A stretch of 64,000 nt of DNA, from positions 94,222,046 through 94,286,045 of the forward strand of contig CM055897.1 in assembly GCA_029582155.1 (NCBI GenBank). Reading direction: 5' to 3'. Source of the stretch: Panopea generosa (lineage: Eukaryota > Mollusca > Bivalvia > Adapedonta > Hiatellidae). The notes beneath the pieces are model-generated. The model was given only the letters and a program-made list of their open reading frames with translations, was not told the DNA's origin and did not search any database. Both the position numbers and the translations under genes were made by a program. Position 1 is the first letter of the stretch. Every line of letters starts with the position of its first letter. Below, one piece after another: positions 1 to 11,850 of the stretch.

Positions 1-230
1 AGGGGTCCCCGTTTGGTCACAATCTCCATGATGATTGATATACAACATTGCGTCTCATTATCATTCGTCTCTTACTGCTGATTCAAGTGGGAAAGTTATC
101 AGTTACTTGCGAGATGGGGTGAGCTCGAGTACTGGTTAACCTTCCAGGATCCCAGTAAACATTGGTTAGGTTAATTGATTGTCTGTTAGCCCTCGCTGGC
201 ATAAAACTGATGATAAATATTCAATCAGAC
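1..230 (+). mobile_element. tRNA-derived SINE, family A (cut by window edge)
   Basis: This matches, base for base over long stretches, the body and tail of the complete SINE at 57583-57840: the segments around GTGGGAAAGTTATCAGT, CTCGAGTACTGGTTA and the tail AAATATTCAATCA. The tRNA-like head is cut by the window start; only the end of the B-box region (the CCCCG stretch) remains. The family assignment is sure; the right end is approximate because no target duplication can be tested. Confidence 0.85.
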
Positions 231-394
231 AATCTTTATTTGAAGAGAGATGATAAAAGTGAAATAGTAACACATCTACATTCAGTGCTCGATTTGTATG
301 ATATTATTTAGATTTTCCATGATCATGAAATTCCATAATTTTTTACTTGAGTAGTATTTGTCATTGTTAAAAATTAATTTATTGCGATTACATA

Positions 395-3300
395 CCAACA
401 CATATGTGCATAACATATCTGTTTTGTATAAAACACAGCTATAAAACTATGTGGCATATATGTAAGTATGTAATGCCTGTGTATAAAACTTCTCTGTATA
501 TATCACGTTTGTATATAACACACATGTGTATAGAATGCATAGTACATATATCACACATGTAGATAACAAATTTATGTTTAACATCTGTGCATAACACATC
601 TGTATCAAACACATAAATCTTTATATTATGCATCGGTATGTAACAAATCTGTATTCAACAACTGCATACAATGCATTTGTATACAACACAGTACATAAAG
701 TACCTATGTATAAAGTATACCTGTATCTATATACAACACATTTGTATATAGCACACCTGTATCTTTATACAACACATCTGTATATAGCACACTTTTATCT
801 GTATACAACACATCTGCTTCCAGCACACCTATATCTGTATACAACACATCTGCATATAGCATACCTGTATCTGTATACAACACATCTGCATATAGCACAC
901 CTGTATCTGTATACAACACATCTGTATATAGCACAACTGTATCTGTATACAACACATCTGCATATAGTACACCTGTATCTGTATAGAACACATCTGCATA
1001 TAGCATACCTGTATACACCACATCTGTATATAGCACATCTGTATCTGTATACAACACATCTGCATATAGTACACCTGTATCTGTATACAACACATCTGCA
1101 TATAGCATACCTGTATACAACACATCTGTATATAGCACATCTGTATCTGTATACACCACATCTGCATATAGCATACCTGTATCTGTATACAACACATCAG
1201 TATAGAGCATATCTGTATCTGTATACAACACATCAGTATAGAGCATAGCTGTATCTGTATACAACAAATCTGTATATAGCACACCTATATCTGTATACAA
1301 CACATCTGTATATAGAGCACACCTGTATCTGTATACAACACATCTGTATATAGCACACCTGTATCTGTATACAACACATCTACATAAAGCACATGTGTAT
1401 ACAACATATACCAACACATATGTGCATAACATATCTGTTTTGTATAAAATACAGCTATAAAACTATGTGGCATATATGTATGTATGTAATGCCTGTGTAT
1501 AAAACTTCTCTGTATATACCGTGTCTGTATATAACACACATGTGTATAGAACGCATAGTACATATATCACACATGTAGATAACAAATTTATGTTTAACAT
1601 CTGTGCATAACACATCTGTATCAAATACATAGATCTTTATATTATGCATCTGTATGTAACACATCTGTATTCAACAACTGCATACAATGCATTTGTGTAC
1701 AACACAGTACATAAAGCACCTCTGTATAAAGTTCACCTGTATCTATATACAACACATCGGTATATAGCACACCTGTATCTATGTACAACACATCTGTATA
1801 TAGCACACTTGTATCTGTATACAACACATCTGCTTTCAGCACACCTATATCTGTATACAACACATTTGTATATAGCATACCTGTATCTGTATACAACACA
1901 TCTGCATATAGCACACCTGTATCTGTATACAACACATCTGTATATAGCACACCTGTATCTGTATACAACACATCTGCATACAGCACACCTGTATCTGTAT
2001 ACAACACATCTGCATACATCACACCTGTATCTGTATACAACACATCTGCATACAGCACACCTGTATCTGTATACAACACATCTGTATATAGAACACATGT
2101 ATCTGTATACAACACATCTACATATAGCACACCTGTATCTGTATACAACACATCTATATATTACATACATGAATCTGTATACAACACATCTGTATATAGC
2201 ACACCTGTACACAACACATCTGTGTATAGCATACCTGTATCTATATACAACACATCTACATACAGCATAACTGTGCTGTTTTCAGCACATATGTATACAA
2301 CACATCTGCATATAGCATACCTGTATATAGCACATCTGCATATAGCATACCTGTATCTGTTAACAGAACATCTGTATACAACACATCGGCGTAAAGCATA
2401 TCTGTATATAGCACATCTGTATATAGCATACCTGTAACTGTATATAGCATATCTGTATATAGCATACATGTATCTGTATACAATACATCTGTATATAGCA
2501 TATCTGTATACAATACATCTGTTTAAAGCATATCTGTTTCTATATACAATACATCTGTATAAAGCATATCTGTTTCTGTATACAACACATCTTCATTAAG
2601 CACACCTGTATCTGTAAACAACACATCTGTTTATAGCATACCTGTATCTGTATACAACACATCTGTATATAGCATACCTGTATCTGTATACAATACATCT
2701 TTATTTAGCACACCTGTATCTGTATACAACACATCTGTATATAGCATACCTGTATCTGTATACAACACATCTGTATATAGCTGACCTGTATCTGTATGCA
2801 ACACATCTGCATATAGCATACCTGTATCTGTATACAACTTATCTGCATATAGCATACATGTATACAACACACCTGCATATAGCATATCTGTATACAACAC
2901 ATCTGTATATAGCACACCTGTATCTGTATTCAACACATTTGTATAAAGCACACCTGTATCTGTATACAACTCATCTGCATATAGCACACCTGCATCTGTA
3001 TACAACATATCTGTATATAGCACATCTGTACACAACACATCTGCGTATAGCATACATGTATCTGTATACAACATATCTACATATAGCATACCTGTATCTG
3101 TATACAACACATCTACATATAGCACACCTGTATCTGTATACAACACATCTGTACTTAGCACATCTGTACACAACACATCTGCATATAGCACACCTGTATC
3201 TGTATACAACACATATGTATATAACATACCTGTATCTTTATACATCACATCTGTATATAGCACATCTGTATATAGCACATCTGTACACAACACATCTGCA

Positions 3301-4245
3301 TATAGCATACCTGTATCTGTATACAACACATCTACATAAAGCACACCTGTATCTGTATACAACACATCTGCATACAGCACACCTGTATCTGTATACAACA
3401 CATCTGCATACAGCACACCTGTATCTGTATACAACACATCTGCATACATCACACCTGTATCTGTATACAACACATCTGCATACAGCACACATGTATCTGT
3501 ATACAACACATCTGCATACAGCACACCTGTATCTGTATACAACACATCTGTATATAGAACACATGTATCTGTATACAACACATCTACATATAGCACACCT
3601 GTATCTGTATACAACACATCTATATATTACATACATGAATCTGTATACAACACATCTGTATATAGCACACCTGTACACAACACATCTGTGTATAGCATAC
3701 CTGTATCTATATCAACACATCTACATACAGCATACCTGTGCTGTTTTCAGCACATATGTATACAACACATCTGCATATAGCATACCTGTATATAGCACAT
3801 CTGCATATAGCATACCTGTATCTGTTAAAAGAACATCTGTATACAACACATCTGCGTAAAGCATATCTGTATATAGCACATCTGTATATAGCATACCTGT
3901 ATCTGTATATAGCACATCTGTATATAGCATACCTGTACCTGTATATAGCACATCTGTATAGAGCATACCTGTAACTGTATATAGCATATCTGTATATAGC
4001 ATACATGTATCTGTATACAATACATCTGTATATAGCATATCTGTATACAATACATCTGTATAAAGCATATCTGTTTCTATATATAATACATCTGTATAAA
4101 GCATATCTGTTTCTGTATACAACACATCTTTATTAAGCACACCTGTATCTGTAAACAACACATCTGTTTATAGCATACCTGTATCTGTATACAACACATC
4201 TGTATATAGCATACCTGTATCTGTATACAACACATCTGTATAGAA
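395..4245. repeat. 36-bp minisatellite in GFM2 intron
   Basis: This is an array of about 100 imperfect 36-bp units whose core reads CTGTATCTGTATACAACACA followed by TCTGCATATAGCACAC. Some units lack the TATCTG block and are about 30 bp. Because 36 is a multiple of three and the unit lacks stops in several frames, long open frames of the type LYLYTTHLHIA run on both strands; they are by-products, not genes. Two higher-order duplications are visible: 395-760 recurs 1016 bp downstream, and about 2100-2480 recurs about 1466 bp downstream. The array ends about 50 bp before the acceptor of the GFM2 exon at 4298. Confidence 0.95.
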
Positions 4246-4297
4246 CACCACCTTATTATACATTTCTAGTACAGTGTATTGTTATATATCTTTACAG

Positions 4298-4464
4298 GTC
4301 CATTATTACATTCCCAGGTTATGAATGTTGATGTCCATCTGATTTCACTGACAGTTGACAAGAAGACATCACTAGCATTCATTCAGGCAGCTGCCAGTGA
4401 ATGTGTCAATCAAGCACTGAAGTCAGCACAGTGTTATCTAATGGAACCAATTATGAATCTGGAG
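4298..4464 (+). CDS. GFM2: GFM2, penultimate coding exon (end of EF-G domain IV)
   Basis: GFM2 (EF-G2mt) is a mitochondrial GTPase that works with the ribosome recycling factor to split post-termination mitoribosomes. The exon follows a good acceptor (ATATCTTTACAG), begins in phase 1 and ends at GAG|GTGTGT in phase 0. Its 55 codons read GPLLHSQVMNVDVHLISLTV and on to LMEPIMNLE. This matches the end of domain IV of GFM2 (a GP-(L/V)-L start, a central ISLTVD-like strand and a terminal LEP(L/I)MNLE). It joins in frame to the exon at 7141. Upstream exons lie outside the window; the intron before this exon carries the 36-bp minisatellite and a SINE. A paralogous EF-G (GFM1) is less likely given the VINSMSAF end and the lack of longer domain V spacing. 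Confidence 0.88.
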
Positions 4465-4689
4465 GTGTGTCACATTATTTAAAATGGCTTTATTTGGTAT
4501 AATGCATGCAAAAAACAAGCTGTTTTGGAATTTAAAGTATTTTTAATTTAATTCCTTTGTGCGAAGTATAAATATTTGGATCACTGTAGTAGTAATATAT
4601 AAATCAGTCATAGATTTCTTTTGTTGATTTCAGTCTGCTGTGCAACTTGGATTTTGCCCCACTCTTAATTGAATTCTCCATGATTTGAG

Positions 4690-6755
4690 TGATCTAAGGT
4701 GCCATCTCATGACCACATTGATTGCAGATAAGAATTTAGGAGCTAAATTTTATAGGGGCCCTGTAAGGGGACTTAAAATTTTACATAGGTATACTATAGG
4801 AAAACAGAATCTTTTTTTTTTTTTCAACTTTTCTGAAAACACAAGGCCAATTAAACTGAAACTTCACATGGATGTTTCTATTACATAGGAGACTGTACAG
4901 TAGATTTTTTTTTTCAATCTGAAATTCAAGATGGCCACTATTACTTAAAATAGTCCAAAACTTAAAAAATCTTCTTCTCATGAATGGCCCAATAAATTTT
5001 CAAAATGTTTATGTAGTAATGATAACCAACTATAGTTTTGTTAGATTTGTTCAAATGGTGTACCTATGGTTAAAAATGACCCCGCCCCTAGGGTTCAATT
5101 AGGGGACATGTGTCGTTATAATAATTTTTTTTAAAACTTGAAATGATTTTGCCTATATCTTCACAGAAGCATTATTTGGTGAAAGAGGTTTAGTTTTATA
5201 AAAATGACTGGGTTCCACTGTCTTAAGGGGTCAGGAGGGGCCCCAAAAGGGTAAAAATTGGGAATTACAAAAATTGTTTTCTTAAGAACCGGAATGTCAG
5301 ATTTGTTCATATTTGGCATAAATTATCCCTATGTGCAAAGGTTTGATTGCAGATAAGAATTTAGGGGCTAAAATGTATAGGGCCCTGTAAGGGGACTTAG
5401 ATTTTACATAGGAATACTATGGGAAAACAGAACATCCTCTTTTTTTTCATCTATTTAGGCAAAATTATTATTCTATTGGAGTTCTGAAGTATCATCTAGT
5501 TATAGGAAATAAGATTTGGCTCAATAAGGAGTATTGACTTTCCATAGGGGGCCAGGGTGGGTAAAAAAAGGGTTAATATAGAAAGTTTTCAAAAATCTTC
5601 TTTTCAACAACTGGTCAGTCAAATTTGTTCATATTCAATTGGATTATCACAATGAGTATGGGTTTAAAGTTTGAACAAATCAAGGGTCTTGTATTTATAG
5701 GGCCCTATAAGGGGACTTTTGAGTTCTATATATGAATACTATTTGAAAACGGAAAATTCTCTTTTTTATCATTCATTTGTCTTTTTTTATTCAGTTTGAG
5801 TTTTGAAGCAACTTCTAGTCATAACAAATATGATTTTGTTTGATACAAAAGATTGATTTTCTAAAAGGGGCCAGGTGGTGTCACAAAATGATTAAAATAA
5901 ACATTGTCATAAATCTTATTTTCAACAACCGGTCAGTCAAATTTGTTCATATTTGATATAAAATTATCCCTATGATTAAGAAATCTAAGTTTGTACAAAT
6001 CAAGGGACACTGGGATGTATAGAGGCCCTTTAAGGGTCTTTGAGTTTTACATAGGAATACTATGGGAAAATGGAAAATTCTAATTTTATGTCCATTTGGG
6101 TAAATATGTTGTTCAATTTGAAAACTAAAGCATTGTTTAGTAACAATAAATTTGATTTTGTTCAATAAAGAGGATTTAATTTCCATAAGCGGCCAGGGGG
6201 CGGATGGGGCAATAAGGTTAAAATTGGGAATTTTCACAAATTTCCTCTCAATAACCATTCAGTCAAACTAGTTCATATTTGATATTAATTATCCTTACAT
6301 CAGCAAGGATTGAAGATTCTGCATATCAAAGGGGTTGGGATATATTGGGGCCCTGTAATGTGACTTTTACATAGGAATATTATAGGGAAAACTGAATTTT
6401 TTCATTTTGCATCCATGTGTAAAAAAACTTCTTTTTAAAATTTGAATCATTTCTGCTCATAACAAATCATTAAGAGTGGATGATTGAAGTTCTGACAGAT
6501 TAAGGGGCTGGGTTGTATAAGGGTTCAGTACAGGGCACTATATTTTTTTACAGATGAATGGTATGGGAATGTTAAGTATTTCCTTTTCATAGGAATTAAG
6601 TTTTTGTTCAGCATGGGTGTGGTGGGGGTATTTATCCATGAGTTGTTAAAACGACCCCCCAAAAAGGTAAATATTGTGGAATTTCAAAAAGTGCTATGGC
6701 TACTATATGTCAGTAGAGCGTCCTCAGGCCCTCTTGGGCCTCTTGTTCTACTCAG
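4690..6755. repeat. Degenerate ~320-bp tandem-module repeat in GFM2 intron
   Basis: A diverged module is repeated. It contains a GGGCCCTGTAAGGGGACTT block followed by TTTTACATAGGAATACTATG, a GGAAAAC stretch and a TTTGTTCATATTTG segment. Landmarks fall near 4757, 5384, 5701, 6024 and 6349, giving a period of 317-325 bp with one double step. The element appears to end in GGGCCTCTTGTT at 6736-6747, an end motif shared with other module repeats in this window. It is a decayed, non-coding dispersed repeat. From 6756 to 7140 I see only AT-rich intron. Confidence 0.75.
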
Positions 6756-7140
6756 ACTCATTTTGGAATTTTCATCTGCCAGTTAAACTAGATGTCATAA
6801 TTATATACCAGTTCATTTGTTTATCTGTCCAAATTTTCATTTTAGGTCCGTAATTTTGTCATACATGTAGTAATTGAAAAGACATTAAGAAATGGGTTTT
6901 CATTTCTAATTTTTAACTTTGTCATTCTTTGAGGGATGAGAAAATAACTGGGCTCAAATGGTTACCATATGTTGATATATCATGTGCAACACCCAGATAT
7001 GTGAAGGTTATGATCTGCCCAATGTAACCAACATTTGTCCAACATGTAAACTGTTATTATTTTTTCAAATGTCTGTCTCCGTTATTTAACCTGTATGTGA
7101 AAAGTGGACCAACAATTATATCTGTCTCCAATGTTATTAG

Positions 7141-7398
7141 GTATATACAGATGAAGCAAACATGTCGACGGTACACTCAGACTTGATGAGAAGACGCGGA
7201 GAGATCAAGTCAATGTCATCTCAAAACAATGCCCGCATACTGCAGGTGATGGCACCATTGTCCGAGTTGGTGGGATACTCTACCAAACTGAGGACACTCA
7301 CTTCAGGAACCGCCTCATTCACCATGGAGCTATCGCATTATGAACAACTCACACAACAAATACAGGATCAAGTTATCAATAGCATGTCTGCATTCTAG
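7141..7398 (+). CDS. GFM2: GFM2, last coding exon (EF-G domain V, C-terminus)
   Basis: The exon begins after GTTATTAG in phase 0 and encodes 85 residues and a TAG stop. The run RRRGEIKSMS, then PLSELVGYSTKLRTLTSGTA and SFTMELSHYEQ, is the diagnostic domain V region of GFM2: RRG, then (L/I)xGY-ST-LR-LTSG and an F-x-ELS-Y motif. Joined to the 4298 exon it reads NLE|VYTDEANMST without a gap, as in other GFM2 proteins. The final 11 residues and stop (DQVINSMSAF-stop) lie inside a 58-bp sequence that is repeated two more times just downstream. A polyadenylation signal follows at 7678. I read this as a functional host gene end. Confidence 0.9.
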   Translation, partial: VYTDEANMSTVHSDLMRRRGEIKSMSSQNNARILQVMAPLSELVGYSTKLRTLTSGTASFTMELSHYEQLTQQIQDQVINSMSAF

Positions 7399-7527
7399 AC
7401 TTCTTCACCACAGTTGCTGGATGGATCAAGTTATCAATAGCATGTCTGCATTCTAGACTTCTTCACCACAGTTGCTGGATGGATCAAGTTATCAATAGCA
7501 TGTCTGCATTCTAGTCTTGCTGGATAA
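7365..7527 (+). repeat. 58-bp tandem repeat spanning the GFM2 stop codon
   Basis: Three copies start at 7365, 7423 and 7481 with an exact 58-bp step; the third is shortened. Each begins GGATCAAGTTATCAATAGCA and contains TGTCTGCATTCTAG, so each carries the codons for the last residues and a TAG. Only the first is translated; the other two are 3' UTR. Copies one and two are nearly identical, pointing to a recent duplication. Confidence 0.95.
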
Positions 7528-7677
7528 AGTTAAAAATTGTATTTTCACATTCAATTTCTGGTGTAGATTGAGGAGATTGTGAGCTAGACTGTAACATTGG
7601 TAGTGTATTAGTTCCAAACTACAATCTATATACATTGTGATTCTATGAAATTGTATTTATTATTTGATATTACTCGA

Positions 7678-7683
7678 AATAAA
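7678..7683 (+). promoter_or_regulatory. Polyadenylation signal AATAAA of GFM2
   Basis: A canonical AATAAA lies 280 bp after the GFM2 stop, in an AT-rich 3' UTR, on the gene's strand. No other gene on this strand is near. The cleavage site itself cannot be read. Confidence 0.6.
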
Positions 7684-7989
7684 GATAAAACGTGTAACAT
7701 TTCCATATTTATTACATTGTTATCACGTTAAAAGTGTGTGTATAGCCGTCACTACGTCGTATGTACTTACATACTGTCATATACAAAATATACAGACTTA
7801 ATATTTCAAAATGTTGGTTTATATTGGCCGCTCAAGGCTTGGTAGGGTATGCGTTAAGGCTCCTACCAAGATTGGTGCCAAGCAATACATAAGTTCTCTC
7901 AGCCGAAAGGAGACCAGACGTGTTGGGCTAATCAGCCTTCTTAATCAAAACATGTATCCTACATCAGTACCGATGTTACTGTAATGCAA

Positions 7990-8460
7990 TGCAACGACCC
8001 GAAGCAACTCGAGTGAACTAATACCTTTGTGACTAACAACATCAAGTATACAACAGAGTGTCACCCCCAGGGTCCAACCGATTGTGCGACCATAGGCCTC
8101 AGCTTCCAACGGGAACGTATCGGAACCGATACCGTCGTTGAAAGAAGAGAACCATAACCACATAAACAGCAATGAAAGGGGGTGCTCCGGCCAAATCGTA
8201 TACGCTTTATTGTTGTATTACGCAAAACAGCAATGCTAGCTAGGTCTTACCAGTACTGAAAGGGCCAGACCTAGTGACCCGAAGCAACTTGGGTCAATTA
8301 CCCTTAAAATAGCAAACGGTGTCATACACCAGTCACAGTAATGCAAGCAACGCAACTGACTCGAAGCAACTCAAGTCCAAGTGGCAAACGGTATCACTCG
8401 CAAATCACCGTTATGCCAAGCAATGCAACTGACTTGAAGCAATTCAAGTCAACCACAGCC
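7990..8460. repeat. Repeated short hairpins beside the Ngaro-like element
   Basis: Four versions of one inverted repeat of the form GACTYGAA-GCAA-YTCRAGTC occur at 7996, 8276, 8359 and 8434. The last is a perfect hairpin with arms GACTTGAA and TTCAAGTC. The later copies sit in a tandem unit of about 75-83 bp that also carries GGCAAACGGTRTCA and AATGCAA. The block lies just beyond the 3' side of the retroelement and may belong to its terminal region; this is inference. From 7700 to 7990 I see nothing else. Confidence 0.7.
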
Positions 8461-8729
8461 ACAGTATAACGCAATAACCTACACACCTAATGCATTGCAA
8501 CAAGATTAAATTAGTTTTCCGATTATATACGAACATGTCCCTTCGGGAACGTAGCTGACTACCAACGACGAGAGATGAAAAGCCCACAATCTGGAAATTC
8601 ACGACGTTTAAAGCTAAATATTACGAAAGCTACTCACTGAATGCAGCGCCTGGTCACCTTCCGGTCGATAAAATTTTTCCGCCACAATAAATTTCAATTT
8701 ATCCCCCAAAATTATTATCGAGCGGTAGG

Positions 8730-8860
8730 TAAATTTTTAACTATCGCGTCTTTCAAGAAATCTAAATAAAATTCAAGCCCCACATCATTCAAGTGAACGC
8801 CATCTTCCCGAAAAAAGTTAGTTTCCAAGTCAATATCAGGGGTAATAAAGTCACTTTTTC

Positions 8861-8898
<38 letters not shown>

Positions 8899-9285
8899 AT
8901 ATGTCGGCCTGTCCTATTAACCCTTTTCCGTTTTGCCTCTATTGCCTTGAGCCCCAAGCCCCCCTCCAGACTCTCCTAGGCAAAATGTCCACCCAAATAA
9001 TGGTGGTCTGAGGGCAGGCCTCACGGAGGTATTGTGTCTCTGTTTCCATACTTTTATGCAATTTTATAAGTGATAATGAAGTTAAATCATTCACACCTAA
9101 GTGAATTATGATAATTGATGGCGGAGATGATAGCAACACCTGGCCCTCGATGGAGTGTCGTAGTGTTGTCCATCGTAGGCCCCTTACTCCCCACCAAACA
9201 ATTGTCCTGCCATGCAGCCTGAGATTTGGTTTTCTGGTGTCTTGGGTGTCTGCCAGCCCAGAATGGGATCGAATCTCCCAAAACC
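8730..9285 (-). mobile_element. Ngaro-like element: SGNH/GDSL hydrolase region
   Basis: Three SGNH-family blocks occur in order on the - strand: a GDS block (MGDSIPFWAG), an HLGVNDLTS block with the Asn-Asp, and a C-terminal DGVHLND block with the catalytic Asp and His. A DILPRR segment lies between. SGNH esterase domains are known as passengers in some Ngaro elements and in some LINEs; their role in mobility is unknown. Confidence 0.7.
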
Positions 9286-9449
9286 CATATGTCTAAAAGT
9301 ATTTAAGAAAATATAATCAAAACTTTGGTAATTCCTTTTCTATTTTAGATAAAAAACTATAAAGTTACAGTCCTTAATACCCTTCTTTGGGTCTTATTAC
9401 CATAAAATGGTACCTCTGCTTAACAGTAGTACGTTGACTGGTCATACCT

Positions 9450-10300
9450 TTTTAGGCACGGATATATAATTTATAGCAACTGGAAGTCCACCTTCCGAGT
9501 TTCATGATCACCTCTGATGAGTAACCTTGAACAGCTAAATCTGTTGCCCTACCAATCCTAAAACTATGTGACCTGTACATACCGGATAATTGGCATTCGC
9601 GGACACATTTGGCTAGTACAGCGGAGAATTGAGATCTAGTTACCGGGGTGCTATCTTTGTGGCAAAACAAACTACCGTCGGTTTTTGGCCTGACGTTTAG
9701 GAAACCTATAAGTGTGCTGACTGGGCAAATCGAGCCTGATACTCTGGGTATTTTTAACAATATTGGCTTTCCCCTTTGATTTGTTTTGGAGTGACGGTGC
9801 TGAATTGTCACATAGTTGTTTCCTATGAAGGACAAATCGGATTGTTTGATAGGAGTCTGTAACTATCCTATACGCGAATGCACTAATTCACTTACTCTGA
9901 AAAGACCAAAGTACGCCAGTGTGAATAATGATGAAAACAATTTACTCTCATAATGGTCAAAGCAGATCAAAGGGAGTTTATTGCAAATAGCCACTAACAT
10001 GGGCATGGTCAATGGAGCCCTCCTATCTGAAGTAGTTCTGTTTCTACGGCAACCTTCTAATAATTTGCTGATGATAAAAACCCGAGCTATATCTTCAAAT
10101 CCCAGTAATTTGTGAAAGTAATTCAAGCCTGCGAAGTATGTAGTAATAGTTTTGGATGAAAACCCCCTCTCGAAACAAAATGCCATAAACAAAATGATAT
10201 GTTGATTGGGGATAGGCCAAATTTTTGAGAGAGCATAACCTTTTCTGAATTTTTCAAATGCTCTTAAGGCGGTATTATATGTCAACGTTGTGTTTGTTGC
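9450..10300 (-). mobile_element. Ngaro-like element: tyrosine recombinase region
   Basis: The N-terminal part (TALRAFEKFRKGYAL, and TITTYFAGLNYFHKLLG) looks like a core-binding domain. The C-terminal part has HSFRIGRATDLAVQG followed by IMKLGRWTSSCYKLYIR: the His-x-x-Arg box, the Trp position and the nucleophile Tyr of the tyrosine recombinase family. This enzyme would integrate a circular DNA intermediate without target-site duplication. Confidence 0.85.
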
Positions 10301-10319
10301 AATCCCTGAATGAAGAAGT

Positions 10320-11850
10320 TGTCTAGCTCTAGATCGAAGATATTCCAGAGAAAATCTGGGACTGGGTATGGAATGAGATCTGCGTCCGGTGCCACTTCAC
10401 TGAATCTGATCAACTGAAAGCGAGACAAAGCATTGCAAATATCATTACTGCAGCCCGGGACATGATTGGCTTTTATCAATATATTTAGGTTTAAACACCT
10501 TAAGGTAAGAACCCTAATAAGACACATTACCTGTTCCATAACTTATTTAAGATATGGATAACTGCCATATTATCGCAATTAAATTTAATCTTTTTATTCA
10601 TCAACTCGGGGCCCCAAATAAAAAGTGCTGCCACAATGGGAAATAATTCTAATACTGTTATGTCAGACGTGAGACCACCTGTATGCCATGAATCTGGCCA
10701 CTTCGCGTGGCACCAGTGCCTATTGAAATATATTCCGAAGCCTAAGTCGGTGCCGCTTGCACTGTCTGAAAATAACTGTACATCCTCATTTGTAACCCAG
10801 TACCGGTCGTGAAAGACAGAAATACCATTGTAATTTTGAAGATATACTAGCCACATGGCCAAGTCTAAACGGATCTCTTTCTTGATCCTAATATGATGAT
10901 ATGGTTTAGTTAGTCCACAAATAGAGTTTATCAAACGGCGAGTAAATGGTCTACCCATTGTAATAGCCCTACAACAAAAATTCAGTGAGCCTATTAATGA
11001 TTGTATTTTCTTCAATGTTGCTTTTTGATTGGCTAAGATTTCTTTTATCTTTTGTATTACCTCTCTAATTTTTGAAATCGGTATTCTGATAGTCATTTGA
11101 ATTGAATCAATTTCTAATCCAAGAAATACAAGAATCTCTGACGAACCTTCTGTTTTTTCGTCAGCTATAGGTACACCTAACTCGGACATGGTATCTTTAA
11201 AACAATTAAGTGCATAGACACATGACTCTGTCGTTTTATCTCCTCCTAGAAAGTCATCCAAGTAATGTATCAACTTGCCAGAAGTATATTTTAATTTGAC
11301 ACAGAATTCTAAGAATCTAGCAAATCTTTCGAAGGTTATGCAACTTATGGATGCCCCAAAAGGAAGCGCTTTGTCAAAATTAAACATATCATTAAAACGA
11401 AATCCCAATAATTCGAAATCTGACGGTTGTATAGGTATCAAACGATATGCGCTTTTAATATCAGATTTAAACAATTTGCAGTTTTTTCCTAAATCCTGAA
11501 CCAATTTAACTGTGTCTTTTTTGGAACTAATCCAATTGGAGATACTATCAAGTTGGGCAGTGGGCGCTCATTAAATGGACCCGCTACCCTGCCTGCTTCC
11601 ACCTCTTTTATAATTTGCATTTTTATTAAATCAGGGTTCAATAAGGTTGAGCGTAAATTTTTTGAATCGCGCTGTGACCTTGGCCCCGTGTACTGGACAG
11701 GGAAGCCCTTACTGAAACCATTTATCACAAACATTGCTTCTTTTTTATCATAAAGGTGTGAATAACGTTTTAGAGCTTCTATATTAACCGGTGACTTTGC
11801 TAAACTGAATATATCTAAATTTTGAGGTTCCCCCACCTCCATTTTTTTCA
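10320..11850 (-). mobile_element. Ngaro-like element: reverse transcriptase and RNase H region
   Basis: RT hallmarks seen are KSDIKSAYRLIPI (motif A with its Asp), LPFGASISC (the PFG block), LIHYLDDFLGG (the YxDD active site) and FLGLEIDS. RNase H hallmarks follow: LFSDSASGTDLGFG, LELFPIVAAL and NCDNMAVIHILN, with Asp-Glu-Asp spacing as expected. The order RT then RH without a DDE integrase agrees with DIRS-type elements. Confidence 0.85.

Noticed and set aside
628-4161. Many long open frames (60-333 codons) of the type YLYTTHLHIA or VLYTDTGVLYA on both strands
   Set aside because: They follow the 36-bp minisatellite in every frame, have no splice or start logic, and exist equally on both strands.
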